From Methylibium petroleiphilum PM1 (GTDB lineage: Bacteria > Pseudomonadota > Gammaproteobacteria > Burkholderiales > Burkholderiaceae_C), in contig NC_008825.1 of assembly GCF_000015725.1 (NCBI RefSeq), forward strand, positions 3,844,001 to 3,908,000: a DNA stretch of 64,000 nt, written 5' to 3'. The position numbers and the translations under genes are program-made. This document shows, piece after piece, positions 50,882-59,989 of this stretch (position 1 is its first letter; every line of letters starts with the position of its first letter). The notes beneath the pieces are model-generated. The model was not told the origin of the DNA. It saw only the letters and a list, made by a program, of their open reading frames with translations, and searched no databases.

Positions 50882-51901
50882 ATGACCGCACGACCCTCAT
50901 CGTCGCTGCGCCCCGCCACCGGCGCGCTGATGTCCGTCGAGGAAGCCGGCGTGCTGCTACGCAGCCACGGCCGCTACATGGTCGCCGGCGAGGAGGCACT
51001 GCTGCGCCGGCTGCCGCGTGGCCGCTGGATCGGCGGCAGCATCCCCTACTTCATGGGCCAGGACGGCGGGCGCACCACGCGTGACCAGGTGTTCGTCGCG
51101 GCGCTGCCCGGCGCTGCCCTCGAGTCGACGCTGCGCTGGTACGACGCGAAGAGCCTGCCAAACGTGTGCGTCGACGGCCCGGCCAATGGCTACTCGCTGA
51201 TCATCATTCCGGCCTTCTCGGCCGTGCACTCGCAGTTCGCGCGCGAGGCGCCGCAGTACGAGGACATGTACCTGAAGCCGCTGCTCGGGTGGATCGCCGG
51301 CATCCACCTCGACGATCTCGGCAAGGCGACACCGGTCGTCGTGAACGGCGAGACCGGCGAGTTCGACGGCGAGCGTGCGCTGGTGATGCACCTGCCGCTG
51401 CCCGAGGATCAGCTGGCACGGCTGGACATCGTCAACCTGTTCGAGCAGGGCGACGGTGATCGCATCCGCTTCACCGAAGCCGGGTTCCACGCGCACGACT
51501 GCGTGGTCAACGGCAAGCCGGTCAACTTTGCCGATTACCTGCAGCGCAACGCGGTCGACACGCGCTGGCCCCTGGTGGCCGACTACTCCGGCGCGATGGT
51601 CAACGTGTCGTTCAAGGGCATCGACGAGGCCGACCACCGCGTCGACTTCTACGCTCCGGTGTTCGACGACATCGAGTACCGTTTCGCGCGTCCGATGGAC
51701 AACTACGAACAGGCGCTGGTCGGTGCGCTGCCCGCCGACAGTGGACAGGTCGGCTGGAGCTGCAACTGCATCCTGAACTACCTGTATTCCGAACTCGAAG
51801 GCAAGCGCACCGGGCCCATCACCGGGCCGATGACCTTCGGCGAGGTGGCCTACCAGCTGCTGAACCAGACCATGGTCGTGCTGTCGATCGACCGCGGCTG
51901 A
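50882..51901 (+). CDS. Conserved protein of unknown function (possibly DUF6976)
   Basis: The protein has 339 residues, with no signal peptide or membrane segment. Distinctive stretches are GRWIGGSIPYFMGQDGG (residues about 47-63), SLIIIPAFSAVHSQFAREAP and GWSCNCILNYLYSELEGKR. The last, with paired cysteines, recalls the C-terminal part of FIST proteins, so a FIST-like sensory fold is possible. It looks like the DUF6976 group, which I cannot confirm here. It is in an operon with the ISL3-like gene. Confidence 0.6.
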   Translation: MTARPSSSLRPATGALMSVEEAGVLLRSHGRYMVAGEEALLRRLPRGRWIGGSIPYFMGQDGGRTTRDQVFVAALPGAALESTLRWYDAKSLPNVCVDGPANGYSLIIIPAFSAVHSQFAREAPQYEDMYLKPLLGWIAGIHLDDLGKATPVVVNGETGEFDGERALVMHLPLPEDQLARLDIVNLFEQGDGDRIRFTEAGFHAHDCVVNGKPVNFADYLQRNAVDTRWPLVADYSGAMVNVSFKGIDEADHRVDFYAPVFDDIEYRFARPMDNYEQALVGALPADSGQVGWSCNCILNYLYSELEGKRTGPITGPMTFGEVAYQLLNQTMVVLSIDRG

Positions 51902-51913
51902 GCGCGCGCGACC

Positions 51914-52405
51914 TCAGGCGGCGAGCGCGGCCTCGATGTCGCGCGTCAGGCTCTCGGGCTTGTCGGTCGGCGCATAGCGCCCGAGGACGCGGCCGTCGCG
52001 CCCGACGAGGAACTTGGTGAAGTTCCACTTGATCGCCCGCGTCCCGAGCAGGCCCTTGACCTCGCCGGTGAGCCACCGGTAGAGCGGATGGGCACCGGCG
52101 CCGTTGACCTCGACCTTGGCCATCATCGGGAAGCTGACGCCGTAGTTCAGCTGGCAGAAGCTGGCAATCTCGTCGTTGCTGCCGGGATCCTGCCCGCCGA
52201 ACTCGTTGCTCGGAAAGCCGAGGACCGCCAGCCCACGCTCGCCGTAGGCCTGCCACAGCGACTGGAGACCGGCGAACTGCGGCGTGAAGCCGCAGGCGCT
52301 GGCGGTGTTGACGATCAGCAGCACCTTGCCGCGGTAGTCGGCCAGCGAGACGGTCCGGCCGTCGATGGACCGGGCCTCGAAATCGTAGATCGTGGTGGTG
52401 ATCAT
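51914..52405 (-). CDS. Glutathione peroxidase family protein
   Basis: The protein has 163 residues. Catalytic C38 is in NTASACGFTPQ, Q72 in FPSNEFGGQDP and W127/N128 in IKWNFTKFLV, the full peroxidase tetrad. It reduces hydroperoxides using glutathione or thioredoxin. It is a single gene, converging with the unknown gene at 50882. Confidence 0.93.
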   Translation of the reverse strand: MITTTIYDFEARSIDGRTVSLADYRGKVLLIVNTASACGFTPQFAGLQSLWQAYGERGLAVLGFPSNEFGGQDPGSNDEIASFCQLNYGVSFPMMAKVEVNGAGAHPLYRWLTGEVKGLLGTRAIKWNFTKFLVGRDGRVLGRYAPTDKPESLTRDIEAALAA

Positions 52406-52556
52406 GCAGGACTCCCGGTAGGCCGCGCGGTGGTGATTGCGCCAATGCTAGGCCCGGCCGGTGCGCGCCGACATCCGGCACTTCGCTCGGCGTGGGATTG
52501 ACGCGCCCGCCAGCGCAGCGGAGCATGCGATCCATGCGCGAACCGCTCCGCCTCCC

Positions 52557-53342
52557 ATGCCCCAGCCCGTCGTGACCCCGAGGCACCGCGTGGCACTGGT
52601 GGGATTCAGTGCCTTCGAGCAGCAGGCGCTCGAGAGCTATTTCCGGCTGGCAGCGGGCCAGACGCCCGCCTTCGAGCCGGCCGCCTCGCTGGCCGACAGC
52701 GACTTCTGCGTGGTCGATGGCGATCGGCCGGCCGCCGTCGAGGAGGTGCGCGCCGCCGCCCGCATGGCCGCAGCCGTGTTCATCGGCCAGCAGGTGCCGG
52801 ACGGCGCGGTGATGCACCTGCACCGCCCGATCGACGCACGACAGGTGGCGCGCGCGCTCGAGACCCTGATGCTGGCGCGCCAGGCGGTGGCCGACCCCTA
52901 TGCGCCGAAGACCGCCGCCGCGCGTCCGGCCCGGCGGCCGCGCGCCGCGGACGAGACGCACTTCGACATCGATGTGCTGGTGGTCGACGACATCGACATC
53001 GCGCGCCGGCTCCTGCAGGTGCAGCTGCAGAAGCTGGGCTGCCGCGTCACGACGGCGGTGAGCGGCGCCGACGCGCTCGAGCGCCTCCAGACATCGCACT
53101 TTCGCATCGTCTTCAGCGACGTGGAGATGAAGGACATGGACGGCCTGGCGCTGTGCCAGCAGATCAAGCAGCGCCGCAAGGGCGCGCCGACGGTGGTGCT
53201 GGTCAGCGCCCAGTCGACGCCCAGCGACCGCGTGCGCGCGACGATCGCCGGCGCCGACGGCTTCCTCGGCAAGCCGATCGACGCGGCCGAGCTGGTGACG
53301 GTGCTGCGCACCTGCAGCAACCGGCGGCGGCGCGCCCGCTAG
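52557..53342 (+). CDS. Response regulator with divergent N-terminal domain
   Basis: The protein has 261 residues from ATG 52557. Residues about 145-255 are a REC domain: acidic pair in LVVDDIDIARRLL, phospho-acceptor D188 in VFSDVEMKDMDG, then LVSAQSTPSDRV and GKPIDAAEL with the conserved Lys. The first 120 residues (VALVGFSAFEQQALESYF; FCVVDGDRPAAVEEV) look like a degenerate REC-like domain without a phosphorylation site. No DNA-binding or enzymatic output domain is present, so it may act by protein contact. No kinase is adjacent; the hybrid kinase at 56685 is the nearest. Confidence 0.8.
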   Translation: MPQPVVTPRHRVALVGFSAFEQQALESYFRLAAGQTPAFEPAASLADSDFCVVDGDRPAAVEEVRAAARMAAAVFIGQQVPDGAVMHLHRPIDARQVARALETLMLARQAVADPYAPKTAAARPARRPRAADETHFDIDVLVVDDIDIARRLLQVQLQKLGCRVTTAVSGADALERLQTSHFRIVFSDVEMKDMDGLALCQQIKQRRKGAPTVVLVSAQSTPSDRVRATIAGADGFLGKPIDAAELVTVLRTCSNRRRRAR

Positions 53343-53351
53343 ACCGTCGGG

Positions 53352-54362
53352 CTAGCGCCCGCGCAGCTGCCGCATCAGCGCCACGCCGGTGCCGCGGTTC
53401 ACGAAGTGCGTGGTGGCCACGCGCTCCAGGTCCACCTCGCCGGCCCGGTACAGCCCGGCCCGGACCATCTTGTCGTGGAAGTCACGGATGCGCTCCGGCT
53501 TCATCGCGCCGATGCCCAGCGTCTGCGCATCGCCCGAGTCGACGATGCCCAGTTCCTTCATCAGCCCCACCGAGCGGGCAATGGTCTCGGCCCGCATGTC
53601 CGGGTTGTCGCGCAGGATCAGCGCGTCGCCCGGGCGGCGGTCGCCGTACAGGTAGGTGACCCAGCCGACGATCGACGCATCGACGAAGCGCCGCACCAGC
53701 TCGGGCTTGCGCGCCACCGTCTCGGCCGTGGTCTCGATCAGCGTCGAATAGGTCGAGAAGCCGTGGTCGGCCAGCAGGAAGGTGAGCGGCTTGAAGCCGC
53801 CCTGCTGCTCGATCGAGACCGGCTCCTCGACCGCATAGCCCTGCTGGATGCTCTTCGGGTTGGCGAGGAAGGGGCCGAGGTTGTAGGCATAGGGGCGCAG
53901 CTGCTCGTCGCGAAAGCCGTGTTCGCTCTTGAGCCAGGCCCACCAGGTGAATTGCGCGTCCTTCGCGATCCAGGCCACCGGCGCCTTCTTCAGGTCTTCG
54001 AAGCCGCGCACCCCTTGGCCGGGATGGGCGAACAACGCCTGCGGGTCCTTCTGGAACATCGCGGCCACCACGACGGTGGGCACGCCGTTCTTCACGTTGT
54101 CGAAGCTGTGCAGCAGGTTGCCGGTCATCAGGAAGTCGATCCGGCCGGCCGGCAGCAACGGCCGGTTGTTGACCTGCGGTCCGCCCGGGCGGATCTGCAC
54201 GTCGAGACCATATTTCGCATAGGTGCCGTCGGCCAGCGCCTGGTAGAAGCCGCCGTGCGCGGCCTGCGCCTTCCAGTTGGTGGCGAACACCACCTTGTCG
54301 GCGGCCCGCACGGGCGTGGCCGCCGCGCACAGCGCCGCCAGCAACAGGGAGCGGCGTTTCAT
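53352..54362 (-). CDS. NMT1/THI5-like ABC transporter substrate-binding protein
   Basis: The protein has 336 residues from ATG 54362 (MKRRSLLLAALCAAATPVRA), a signal peptide. The mature part (VVFATNWKAQAAHGGFYQAL; GLDVQIRPGGPQVNNRPLL) is typical of NMT1/THI5 (SsuA-like) binding proteins for pyrimidine precursors, sulfonates or similar ligands. No permease or ATPase gene is adjacent, so it is an orphan here. In-frame ATGs upstream are possible but would extend the signal peptide unusually. Confidence 0.85.
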   Translation of the reverse strand: MKRRSLLLAALCAAATPVRAADKVVFATNWKAQAAHGGFYQALADGTYAKYGLDVQIRPGGPQVNNRPLLPAGRIDFLMTGNLLHSFDNVKNGVPTVVVAAMFQKDPQALFAHPGQGVRGFEDLKKAPVAWIAKDAQFTWWAWLKSEHGFRDEQLRPYAYNLGPFLANPKSIQQGYAVEEPVSIEQQGGFKPLTFLLADHGFSTYSTLIETTAETVARKPELVRRFVDASIVGWVTYLYGDRRPGDALILRDNPDMRAETIARSVGLMKELGIVDSGDAQTLGIGAMKPERIRDFHDKMVRAGLYRAGEVDLERVATTHFVNRGTGVALMRQLRGR

Positions 54363-54492
54363 CGGGACGGACATGTGGCGGCGGCAAGGAGTCGCGGGGA
54401 CCGCCATCGTGCCAGTACCGGGCACCTCGTGCCGGCGCGCGCAGCGTCCTGCCGCTGCGCGGTGAAGACGGGAGTGGGGAGGGATCAGCGGT

Positions 54493-55335
54493 TCAGGCGT
54501 CGCCGAGCCGGGCGACGCTGGCCGCCACGGCTTCGTGCAGCAGCGCGGCGTCGAGTCCGGCCAGCGGCCCGAGCGTCGCGCTGGCGCGGGCGAGCATGTC
54601 CTCGCCCTGGCCTTCGAGCGCCGCGTCGACGGCCGCCCCGAGAGCGAGCAGGCGCTGCACCGACAGCGGTTCGGTCAGCCACGGTGCCGCGAAATCGTCG
54701 CCCTCCGGCGCAACCAGGGTGCGCAACGCCATCGGGCGCAGCCGCACGCTGGCGGCCACGTCACCGGCCAGGCCCCAGGCCTGGCAGAGCGCGCCGCCCA
54801 GGGCAGCATGGTTCAGGCCATAGGTCACCGCCTCGGCCTCGAGCTGCACCAGCGGGTTCGGGGTGGTCGCCACCAGCGCCTCGTAGCCGGGTGCGTCATG
54901 GCCCACCAGGGCCGCCTGACCGCTTTCGGCGAACAGGCCCGCGGTGTGAGCGAGCCAGGGATCGATGTCGAGCGTGGGGGCCGCACGGCCCATCGCCAGC
55001 CCGCGGCGGCCGGCGCGCGCCCACAGCGCGGTCAGCAGCGGGCTGGGCGGGAAGGCGCCGCGCAGGCCGATCTCGAAGGTCAGCCCCGCGACTTCCCGGG
55101 TGCCGAGGTAGCGGACCGCCTCGGGCACCGACTCGACCCGCCGCAGCAGGCCGAACAGCGCCGAATTGACGGTGCGGACGACGGCCGAGGCGAGCGCCAT
55201 GTCGGTCTCGATCAGTCCGCCGATGGACTGCAGGTTCGCATCCTCGTCGTGCATCAGCAGCGACAGCTGCACCAGGGTCTGCGGGCAGGCCGGCAGGTCG
55301 ATGTCAAGGGCGCGCAGGGCGTTGTCGATGGCCAT
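54493..55335 (-). CDS. HDOD-domain protein
   Basis: The protein has 280 residues. The HDOD domain is visible from the start: LPACPQTLVQLSLLMHDEDA (residues 14-33), then GLIETDMALASAVVRTVNSA and SVPEAVRYLGTREVAGLTFE. HDOD proteins are HD-like but usually lack phosphohydrolase activity and act in signalling. No EAL or GGDEF domain is attached. It is divergent from the Old Yellow Enzyme gene, about 100 bases apart. Confidence 0.83.
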   Translation of the reverse strand: MAIDNALRALDIDLPACPQTLVQLSLLMHDEDANLQSIGGLIETDMALASAVVRTVNSALFGLLRRVESVPEAVRYLGTREVAGLTFEIGLRGAFPPSPLLTALWARAGRRGLAMGRAAPTLDIDPWLAHTAGLFAESGQAALVGHDAPGYEALVATTPNPLVQLEAEAVTYGLNHAALGGALCQAWGLAGDVAASVRLRPMALRTLVAPEGDDFAAPWLTEPLSVQRLLALGAAVDAALEGQGEDMLARASATLGPLAGLDAALLHEAVAASVARLGDA

Positions 55336-55438
55336 GGGCGCGATCCTAGGCGCAAGCACGAATCCAGTAAGCCTGCAGCAGCGCGCCTTTTGCAGTGCTT
55401 CTAGAGTGCTTGCAACTTGTTCCGTGAAGGATTTGCGC

Positions 55439-56521
55439 ATGACCAGCCTGTTCGATCCGATCCGCCTCGGCGACATCGAACTCCGCAACCGCATCGCGAT
55501 GGCGCCGCTGACGCGCAACCGCGCCGTCGCCGGGCGCGTGCCGTCGCCGCTGGCCGTCGAGTACTACCGCCAGCGCGCCGATGCCGGCCTGATCGTCACC
55601 GAGGCCACCCAGATCTCGCCGCTGGGCCAGGGGTATCTCGACACACCGGGGATCTACAGCCGCGAGCAGGTCGAGGGCTGGAAGGCTGTGACCCGTGCGG
55701 TGCACGAGCGCGGCGGCAAGATCGTGGTGCAGCTCTGGCACGTCGGACGGATCTCGCACGTCTCGCTGCTGCCCGAGGGCGAGGTGCCGGTCGCGCCATC
55801 GGCGATCACCGCGAAGAGCAAGACCTTCACCCGCAACGGTTTCGAGGACGTGTCGGCACCACGCGCGCTGGCGCTCGCCGAGTTGCCCGGCATCGTCGAG
55901 CAGTACCGCGTGGCGGCGCGCAATGCCATCGAGGCCGGCTTCGACGGCGTCGAGGTGCATGGCGCCAACGGCTACCTGCTCGAGCAGTTCCTGCGCGACA
56001 GCACCAACCACCGAACCGACGCCTACGGCGGCTCGATCGAGAACCGTGCGCGCCTGCTGCTCGAGGTGATGCGCGCCGTGACCGCCGAGATCGGCGCCGG
56101 CCGCACCGGGTTGCGCCTGTCGCCGGTGACGCCCGCCAACGACGCCGCACTCGACTCGGATCCGCAGGCCTTGTTCAACCACGTGGCCGAGCAGCTGGCG
56201 CCGCTGAAGCTGGCCTTCCTGCACGTGATCGAGGGCGCGACCGGCGGCCCGCGCGACGTTGCGCCGTTCGACTATGCGGCCTTGCGCGCCCGGGTGAAGG
56301 CGCCGTGGATCGTGAACAACGGCTACGACCGCGACATGGCGATCGAGGCGGTGGCGGATGGCCGGGCGGATGTCGTGGCCTTCGGCCGGCCCTTCATCAG
56401 CAACCCCGACCTCGTGCAGCGACTGCGCGTGGGCGCACCGTTCGCGGCGCTCGACCGCGACACGCTGTACGGCGGCGGCGCCAAGGGCTACACCGACTAT
56501 CCGGCGCTCCAGGCCCCGTGA
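55439..56521 (+). CDS. Old Yellow Enzyme-family ene-reductase (NemA-like)
   Basis: The protein has 360 residues. FMN TIM-barrel markers: LFDPIRLGDIELRNRIAMAP with LTRNRA (residues 4-30), VVQLWHVGRISH, GFDGVEVHGANGYLLEQFL, DSTNHRTDAYGGSIENR and ADVVAFGRPFISNPDL. It reduces activated C=C bonds (enones, maleimides, nitro compounds) with NADPH. ATG 55439 begins at the family N-terminus; a longer upstream frame is a shadow of the HDOD gene. Confidence 0.93.
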   Translation: MTSLFDPIRLGDIELRNRIAMAPLTRNRAVAGRVPSPLAVEYYRQRADAGLIVTEATQISPLGQGYLDTPGIYSREQVEGWKAVTRAVHERGGKIVVQLWHVGRISHVSLLPEGEVPVAPSAITAKSKTFTRNGFEDVSAPRALALAELPGIVEQYRVAARNAIEAGFDGVEVHGANGYLLEQFLRDSTNHRTDAYGGSIENRARLLLEVMRAVTAEIGAGRTGLRLSPVTPANDAALDSDPQALFNHVAEQLAPLKLAFLHVIEGATGGPRDVAPFDYAALRARVKAPWIVNNGYDRDMAIEAVADGRADVVAFGRPFISNPDLVQRLRVGAPFAALDRDTLYGGGAKGYTDYPALQAP

Positions 56522-56585
56522 GGCGGCCCGCCGGGGCGGCGACGGGCCGCTGCTCCGGCGGCCGACGGCGATCGTCGCGCCGGGT

Positions 56586-56600
56586 CCCCTCGCGGAGGGG
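56586..56600. repeat. Short GC hairpin before the hybrid kinase
   Basis: CCCCTC and GAGGGG pair perfectly around GCG. It sits 65 bases after the ene-reductase stop and has no T-run, so terminator activity is doubtful. Confidence 0.3.
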
Positions 56601-56684
56601 TCGACCGCGTTGGGGTATTCCACGTGTCGGGCGTGACTTACGATCCGTGCACCTTGTCCACGTCGCAGCTCGCCCGACGCCGCC

Positions 56685-59186
56685 ATGCCTGAACTGGGTG
56701 CACTCATCCGACAGCTGCAATCGCAATTCGTGCGCAGTGCCGAGCCGCACCGCGTGTTCGATGCCTTGCTGCCCGAACTGCTGCGGCTCGGCGAGAGCGA
56801 GTACGGTTTCATCGCCGAGGTCTGGCGCCAGCCCGACGGCACGCCCTACCTGAAGATCTTCACGCTGAGCAACATCGCGTGGGACGCCGCCTCGCGCGAG
56901 CAGGTCGAGCGCCAGCGCGTCGACGGCATGGAGTTCCACAACCTGAAGACGCTGTTCGGCGCAGCCCTGGTGACCGGCGAGACCGTGATCGCCAACGACG
57001 CCCCGAACGATCCGCGCCGCGGCGGCGGCCTGCCGCAAGGCCACCAGGCGCTGAACACCTTCCTCGGCGTGCCGCTGCACTACGGCAGCGAGCTGGTCGG
57101 GATGATCGGCCTCGCGAACCGGCGGCCAGGCTACGACCACGCCCTGCTGGACGCGCTCGACCCGCTGTTCCAGAGCATGGCCGGCATCATCGCGTCGGTG
57201 CAGCTCGACCGCCAGCGGCGGGCCGCCGAGTCCGCATTGCGCGCCAGCGAAGAACGCTGGCGCCACAGCTTCGAGATGGCCGGCGCCGGCATCGCCCAGA
57301 CCGGTGCCGACGGGCGGCTGCTCGAGGTCAATGCGCGCTTCTGCGAGATCGTGGGCCGCTCGCGCGACGAGCTGCTCGCGGGCAGTTTCCGCGAGCTGAC
57401 GCATCCCGACGACCTTGCCGACGACGAGGATCTGCTGCGCCGCCTGGTGGCCGGGCAGGTGCTGCGAGAGAACCGCGAGAAGCGCTATCTGCGGCCCGAC
57501 GGCACGACGCTGTGGGTGCAGCTCACCGTCACGGCGGTGTTCGACGCCCTGGGTCGCTTCCAGCACACCGTCACGGTGGCGCTCGACATCGACCAGCGCC
57601 GCCGTGCCGAAGCGGCGCTGCAAGAGCGCGAGGCACTGTTCACGAAGCTGGCCGATCGGGTGCCGGGCGTGCTGCTGCAGTTCAATGTCGACGCGCAAGG
57701 CGTCGCGCGCGTGCCCTACGCGAGCCGCGGCCTGCGCGAGCTGTTCGAACTCGACCCGGACGGCGCCGTGCGTGACGATGCGCGCCTGATGATTGAACGC
57801 GTGGCCAAGGGCCAACGCAAGCGGGTGTGGGAGACGCTGGAGCGCGCCGGCCAGCGGCTCGAACCCTGGGCGATCGAGTTCGAGGTCGATCTGCCGTCAC
57901 GCGGACGGCGCGCGGTCGAGGCCCAGGGATCACCCGAGCGGCTGCCCGATGGCAGCACGACCTGGCACGGCTACATCCGCGACATCACCGACCGCAAGCA
58001 GGCCGACGCCGCGCTGATGAACGCCCAGGCGGCGGCGCGCGCGAACGAGGCCAAGACCGAGTTCCTGTCGCGCATGAGCCACGAGCTGCGCACGCCGCTC
58101 AATGCGGTGCTCGGCTTCACGCAGTTGCTGCTGGGCGATCCTTCGGCGCCGCTGCAGGACGGCCAGCGGGCGCGCCTCGGCCACATCGAGCGCGCCGGCC
58201 AGCATCTGCTGGCGATGATCGGCGACGTGCTCGACCTGTCGCGCATCGAGACCGGCAGCCTGCCACTGCAGCCTCAGCCGGTAGGATTGAGCGCGCTGGT
58301 CAGCGAGTCCTTCGCGCTGGTGCTGCCGACGGCGCACGCCAGCGGCGTGACGCTGATCCGGCGCGGCCCCGGCGACCTGCACGTGACCGCCGACCCGATG
58401 CGGCTGCGCCAGGTGCTGGTCAACCTGCTGAGCAACGCGGTCAAGTACAACCGGTCGGGCGGCCAGGTCGTGGTGGAGACCGAGGGCATCGACGAGCACA
58501 CCGTGCGCATCGCCGTGACCGATACCGGCATGGGCATGACGCCGGCACAGCAACTGCACCTGTTCGAGCCCTTCAACCGGCTCGGCGCGGAGCGCAGCAG
58601 CATCGAAGGCACCGGGCTGGGTCTGGCGATCACGCTGCGGCTGGTGGAGTTGATGGACGGCCGCATCAGCGTGCACAGCCAGCCCGGCAGCGGTTCGACC
58701 TTCCATGTCGAGCTGCGCCGTGCGCCCGCTCCACCCGGCACCCCGGCGGCCACGGGCCAGACAGTGCCGGATCCGTCCATGCCTGCGGCCTCCGACAGCG
58801 CACCGCACAGCGTGCTGTACGCCGAGGACAACCGGCTCAACATCGAACTGGTGCAGCAGCTCCTGCTGTTGCGCAGCGGTTGCGAGTTGCGCGTCGCGTA
58901 CACCGGCCGCGAGGCGATCGAGAGTGCGCGCCGCACGCCCCCCGACCTGCTGCTGATCGACATGCACCTGGGCGACATGACCGGACTCGAGGTCCTGGAT
59001 GCCCTGCGCGACGACGCAGCGCTGGCCCAGGTGCCCCGCATCGCACTGTCGGCCGACGCGCAACCGCAGGTCGTGCGCGCCGCGCGTGAACGCGGCTTCG
59101 ATGAGTACCTCACCAAACCGGTCGACGTGGCCGAACTGCTGCGCTGCCTCGATCGCCATCTGTCGATCCGGCGGGCTGCGCGCTGA
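56685..59186 (+). CDS. Hybrid sensor histidine kinase (GAF-PAS-PAS-HisKA-HATPase-REC)
   Basis: The protein has 833 residues and no membrane segment. A GAF domain spans about 20-175 (NTFLGVPLHYGSELVGMIGL), PAS 1 about 190-305 (RWRHSFEMAGAGIAQTGADG), and PAS 2 about 315-440. The HisKA phospho-His is H466 in FLSRMSHELRTPLNAVLGF. The ATPase N, G1 and G2 boxes are NLLSNAVKYN, DTGMGMTPAQQ and GTGLGLAI. The C-terminal REC domain has acceptor D759 in LLIDMHLGDMTG and Lys in YLTKPVD. Soluble sensing of a small ligand or redox state is likely. No Hpt or output regulator is next to it. Confidence 0.93.
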   Translation: MPELGALIRQLQSQFVRSAEPHRVFDALLPELLRLGESEYGFIAEVWRQPDGTPYLKIFTLSNIAWDAASREQVERQRVDGMEFHNLKTLFGAALVTGETVIANDAPNDPRRGGGLPQGHQALNTFLGVPLHYGSELVGMIGLANRRPGYDHALLDALDPLFQSMAGIIASVQLDRQRRAAESALRASEERWRHSFEMAGAGIAQTGADGRLLEVNARFCEIVGRSRDELLAGSFRELTHPDDLADDEDLLRRLVAGQVLRENREKRYLRPDGTTLWVQLTVTAVFDALGRFQHTVTVALDIDQRRRAEAALQEREALFTKLADRVPGVLLQFNVDAQGVARVPYASRGLRELFELDPDGAVRDDARLMIERVAKGQRKRVWETLERAGQRLEPWAIEFEVDLPSRGRRAVEAQGSPERLPDGSTTWHGYIRDITDRKQADAALMNAQAAARANEAKTEFLSRMSHELRTPLNAVLGFTQLLLGDPSAPLQDGQRARLGHIERAGQHLLAMIGDVLDLSRIETGSLPLQPQPVGLSALVSESFALVLPTAHASGVTLIRRGPGDLHVTADPMRLRQVLVNLLSNAVKYNRSGGQVVVETEGIDEHTVRIAVTDTGMGMTPAQQLHLFEPFNRLGAERSSIEGTGLGLAITLRLVELMDGRISVHSQPGSGSTFHVELRRAPAPPGTPAATGQTVPDPSMPAASDSAPHSVLYAEDNRLNIELVQQLLLLRSGCELRVAYTGREAIESARRTPPDLLLIDMHLGDMTGLEVLDALRDDAALAQVPRIALSADAQPQVVRAARERGFDEYLTKPVDVAELLRCLDRHLSIRRAAR

Positions 59187-59236
59187 CCACGCCAGCCGGG
59201 GCAGCGATGTGCTGCAGCGTCTGCTTCGGGGGAATG

Positions 59237-59303
59237 AAAAAGAAAGGGGGCGGGACGTGGTGGTCAGGGGCTCGCTCTCATCCACCCCGACCCGCCCGCC
59301 CCC
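59237..59303 (-). terminator. Intrinsic terminator for leftward transcription
   Basis: On the minus strand a perfect nine-base stem (GGGGGCGGG 59246-59254 with CCCGCCCCC 59295-59303) encloses a loop of about 40 bases with further GTGG/CCAC pairing, and is followed by a T-rich run (TTTCTTTTT, complement of 59237-59245). No run follows on the plus strand. It lies just past the stop of the small leftward frame at 59313. Confidence 0.55.
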
Positions 59304-59312
59304 TCTTGGACG

Positions 59313-59498
59313 TCAACCGGTCCGCAACCTTTGACGTGCCGGCGCCGCGGGCACCACACCCCAGGGCAGCGTGAGCTGACCGGGCGCGTTGCGGGCAGGC
59401 AGCACCGGCCCCCGGCCGGATCGCTCGGCACTGATGCCCTTGTCACGTGATCCGCTGAAGGCAGCGGTCGCGGCAAGCTTGAAGCGCGGAGCGATCAT
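59313..59498 (-). CDS. Small hypothetical protein
   Basis: This is a 61-residue frame starting MIAPRFKLAATAAFSGSRDK, with a weakly hydrophobic, basic start and no clear ribosome-binding site. It ends ten bases before the terminator stem, and a better-supported small frame lies 41 bases upstream, which argues that the region is transcribed leftward. No family is recognised. Confidence 0.35.
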   Translation of the reverse strand: MIAPRFKLAATAAFSGSRDKGISAERSGRGPVLPARNAPGQLTLPWGVVPAAPARQRLRTG

Positions 59499-59539
59499 GG
59501 TGGGGGCGTGATGATGTGTTGGCTGTGAATGATGTCGGC

Positions 59540-59782
59540 TCAGCGAGCGCTGCGCCACTCGCTGGGTGCGCAATCGCCGCCGGCCAGCACCGCATGCAGC
59601 GGCCGGGCGCCGCTGCCGGGACCGCCGGCGCGCAGCGCGCGTGTCAGACCTTGCAGCCAGGCCGGCGCATCGCCGTGGGCCTGACGCTCGCGCGCCGCCA
59701 GGCGCAGCAGCGAAGACACCGCGCCGAACGCAACGCCGCGCGCCGGGCTGGGGCGAAGCCTTGTTTTGATGCTCTGTGTCAT
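59540..59782 (-). CDS. Small hypothetical protein with strong ribosome-binding site
   Basis: This is an 80-residue frame starting MTQSIKTRLRPSPARGVAFG at 59782. AGGAGGAG stands eight bases upstream, one of the best ribosome-binding sites in the window. The protein is basic, Ala/Arg/Gly-rich and has one cysteine (GGDCAPSEW). The function is unknown. Confidence 0.48.
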   Translation of the reverse strand: MTQSIKTRLRPSPARGVAFGAVSSLLRLAARERQAHGDAPAWLQGLTRALRAGGPGSGARPLHAVLAGGDCAPSEWRSAR

Positions 59783-59989
59783 GCCGGACTCCTCCTGCTG
59801 TATGGAGGGCGGCAACGCATCTAGCGTGCCAGCCGCGGTGAGGTACGACGGACGGCCGAGGCCGTGCAAACCGTCACGCGCCGTCGCCGGCCCGCCGAGC
59901 GCGACGCTTCAACACCGTTACACGGGCGACGCTTTTGGTCGATCGGTCGGCGCGTGTCGTCAACTGCCGGCGCCGGCGCGCCGCCCCGC

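Larger units (their letters stand above)
59187..59989. other. Mostly non-coding region between kinase and peptide transporter
   Basis: This 803-base stretch holds two small leftward candidate genes (59313-59498, 59540-59782) and a leftward intrinsic terminator (59237-59303). The remainder, 59783-59989, shows no convincing gene. Confidence 0.5.
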
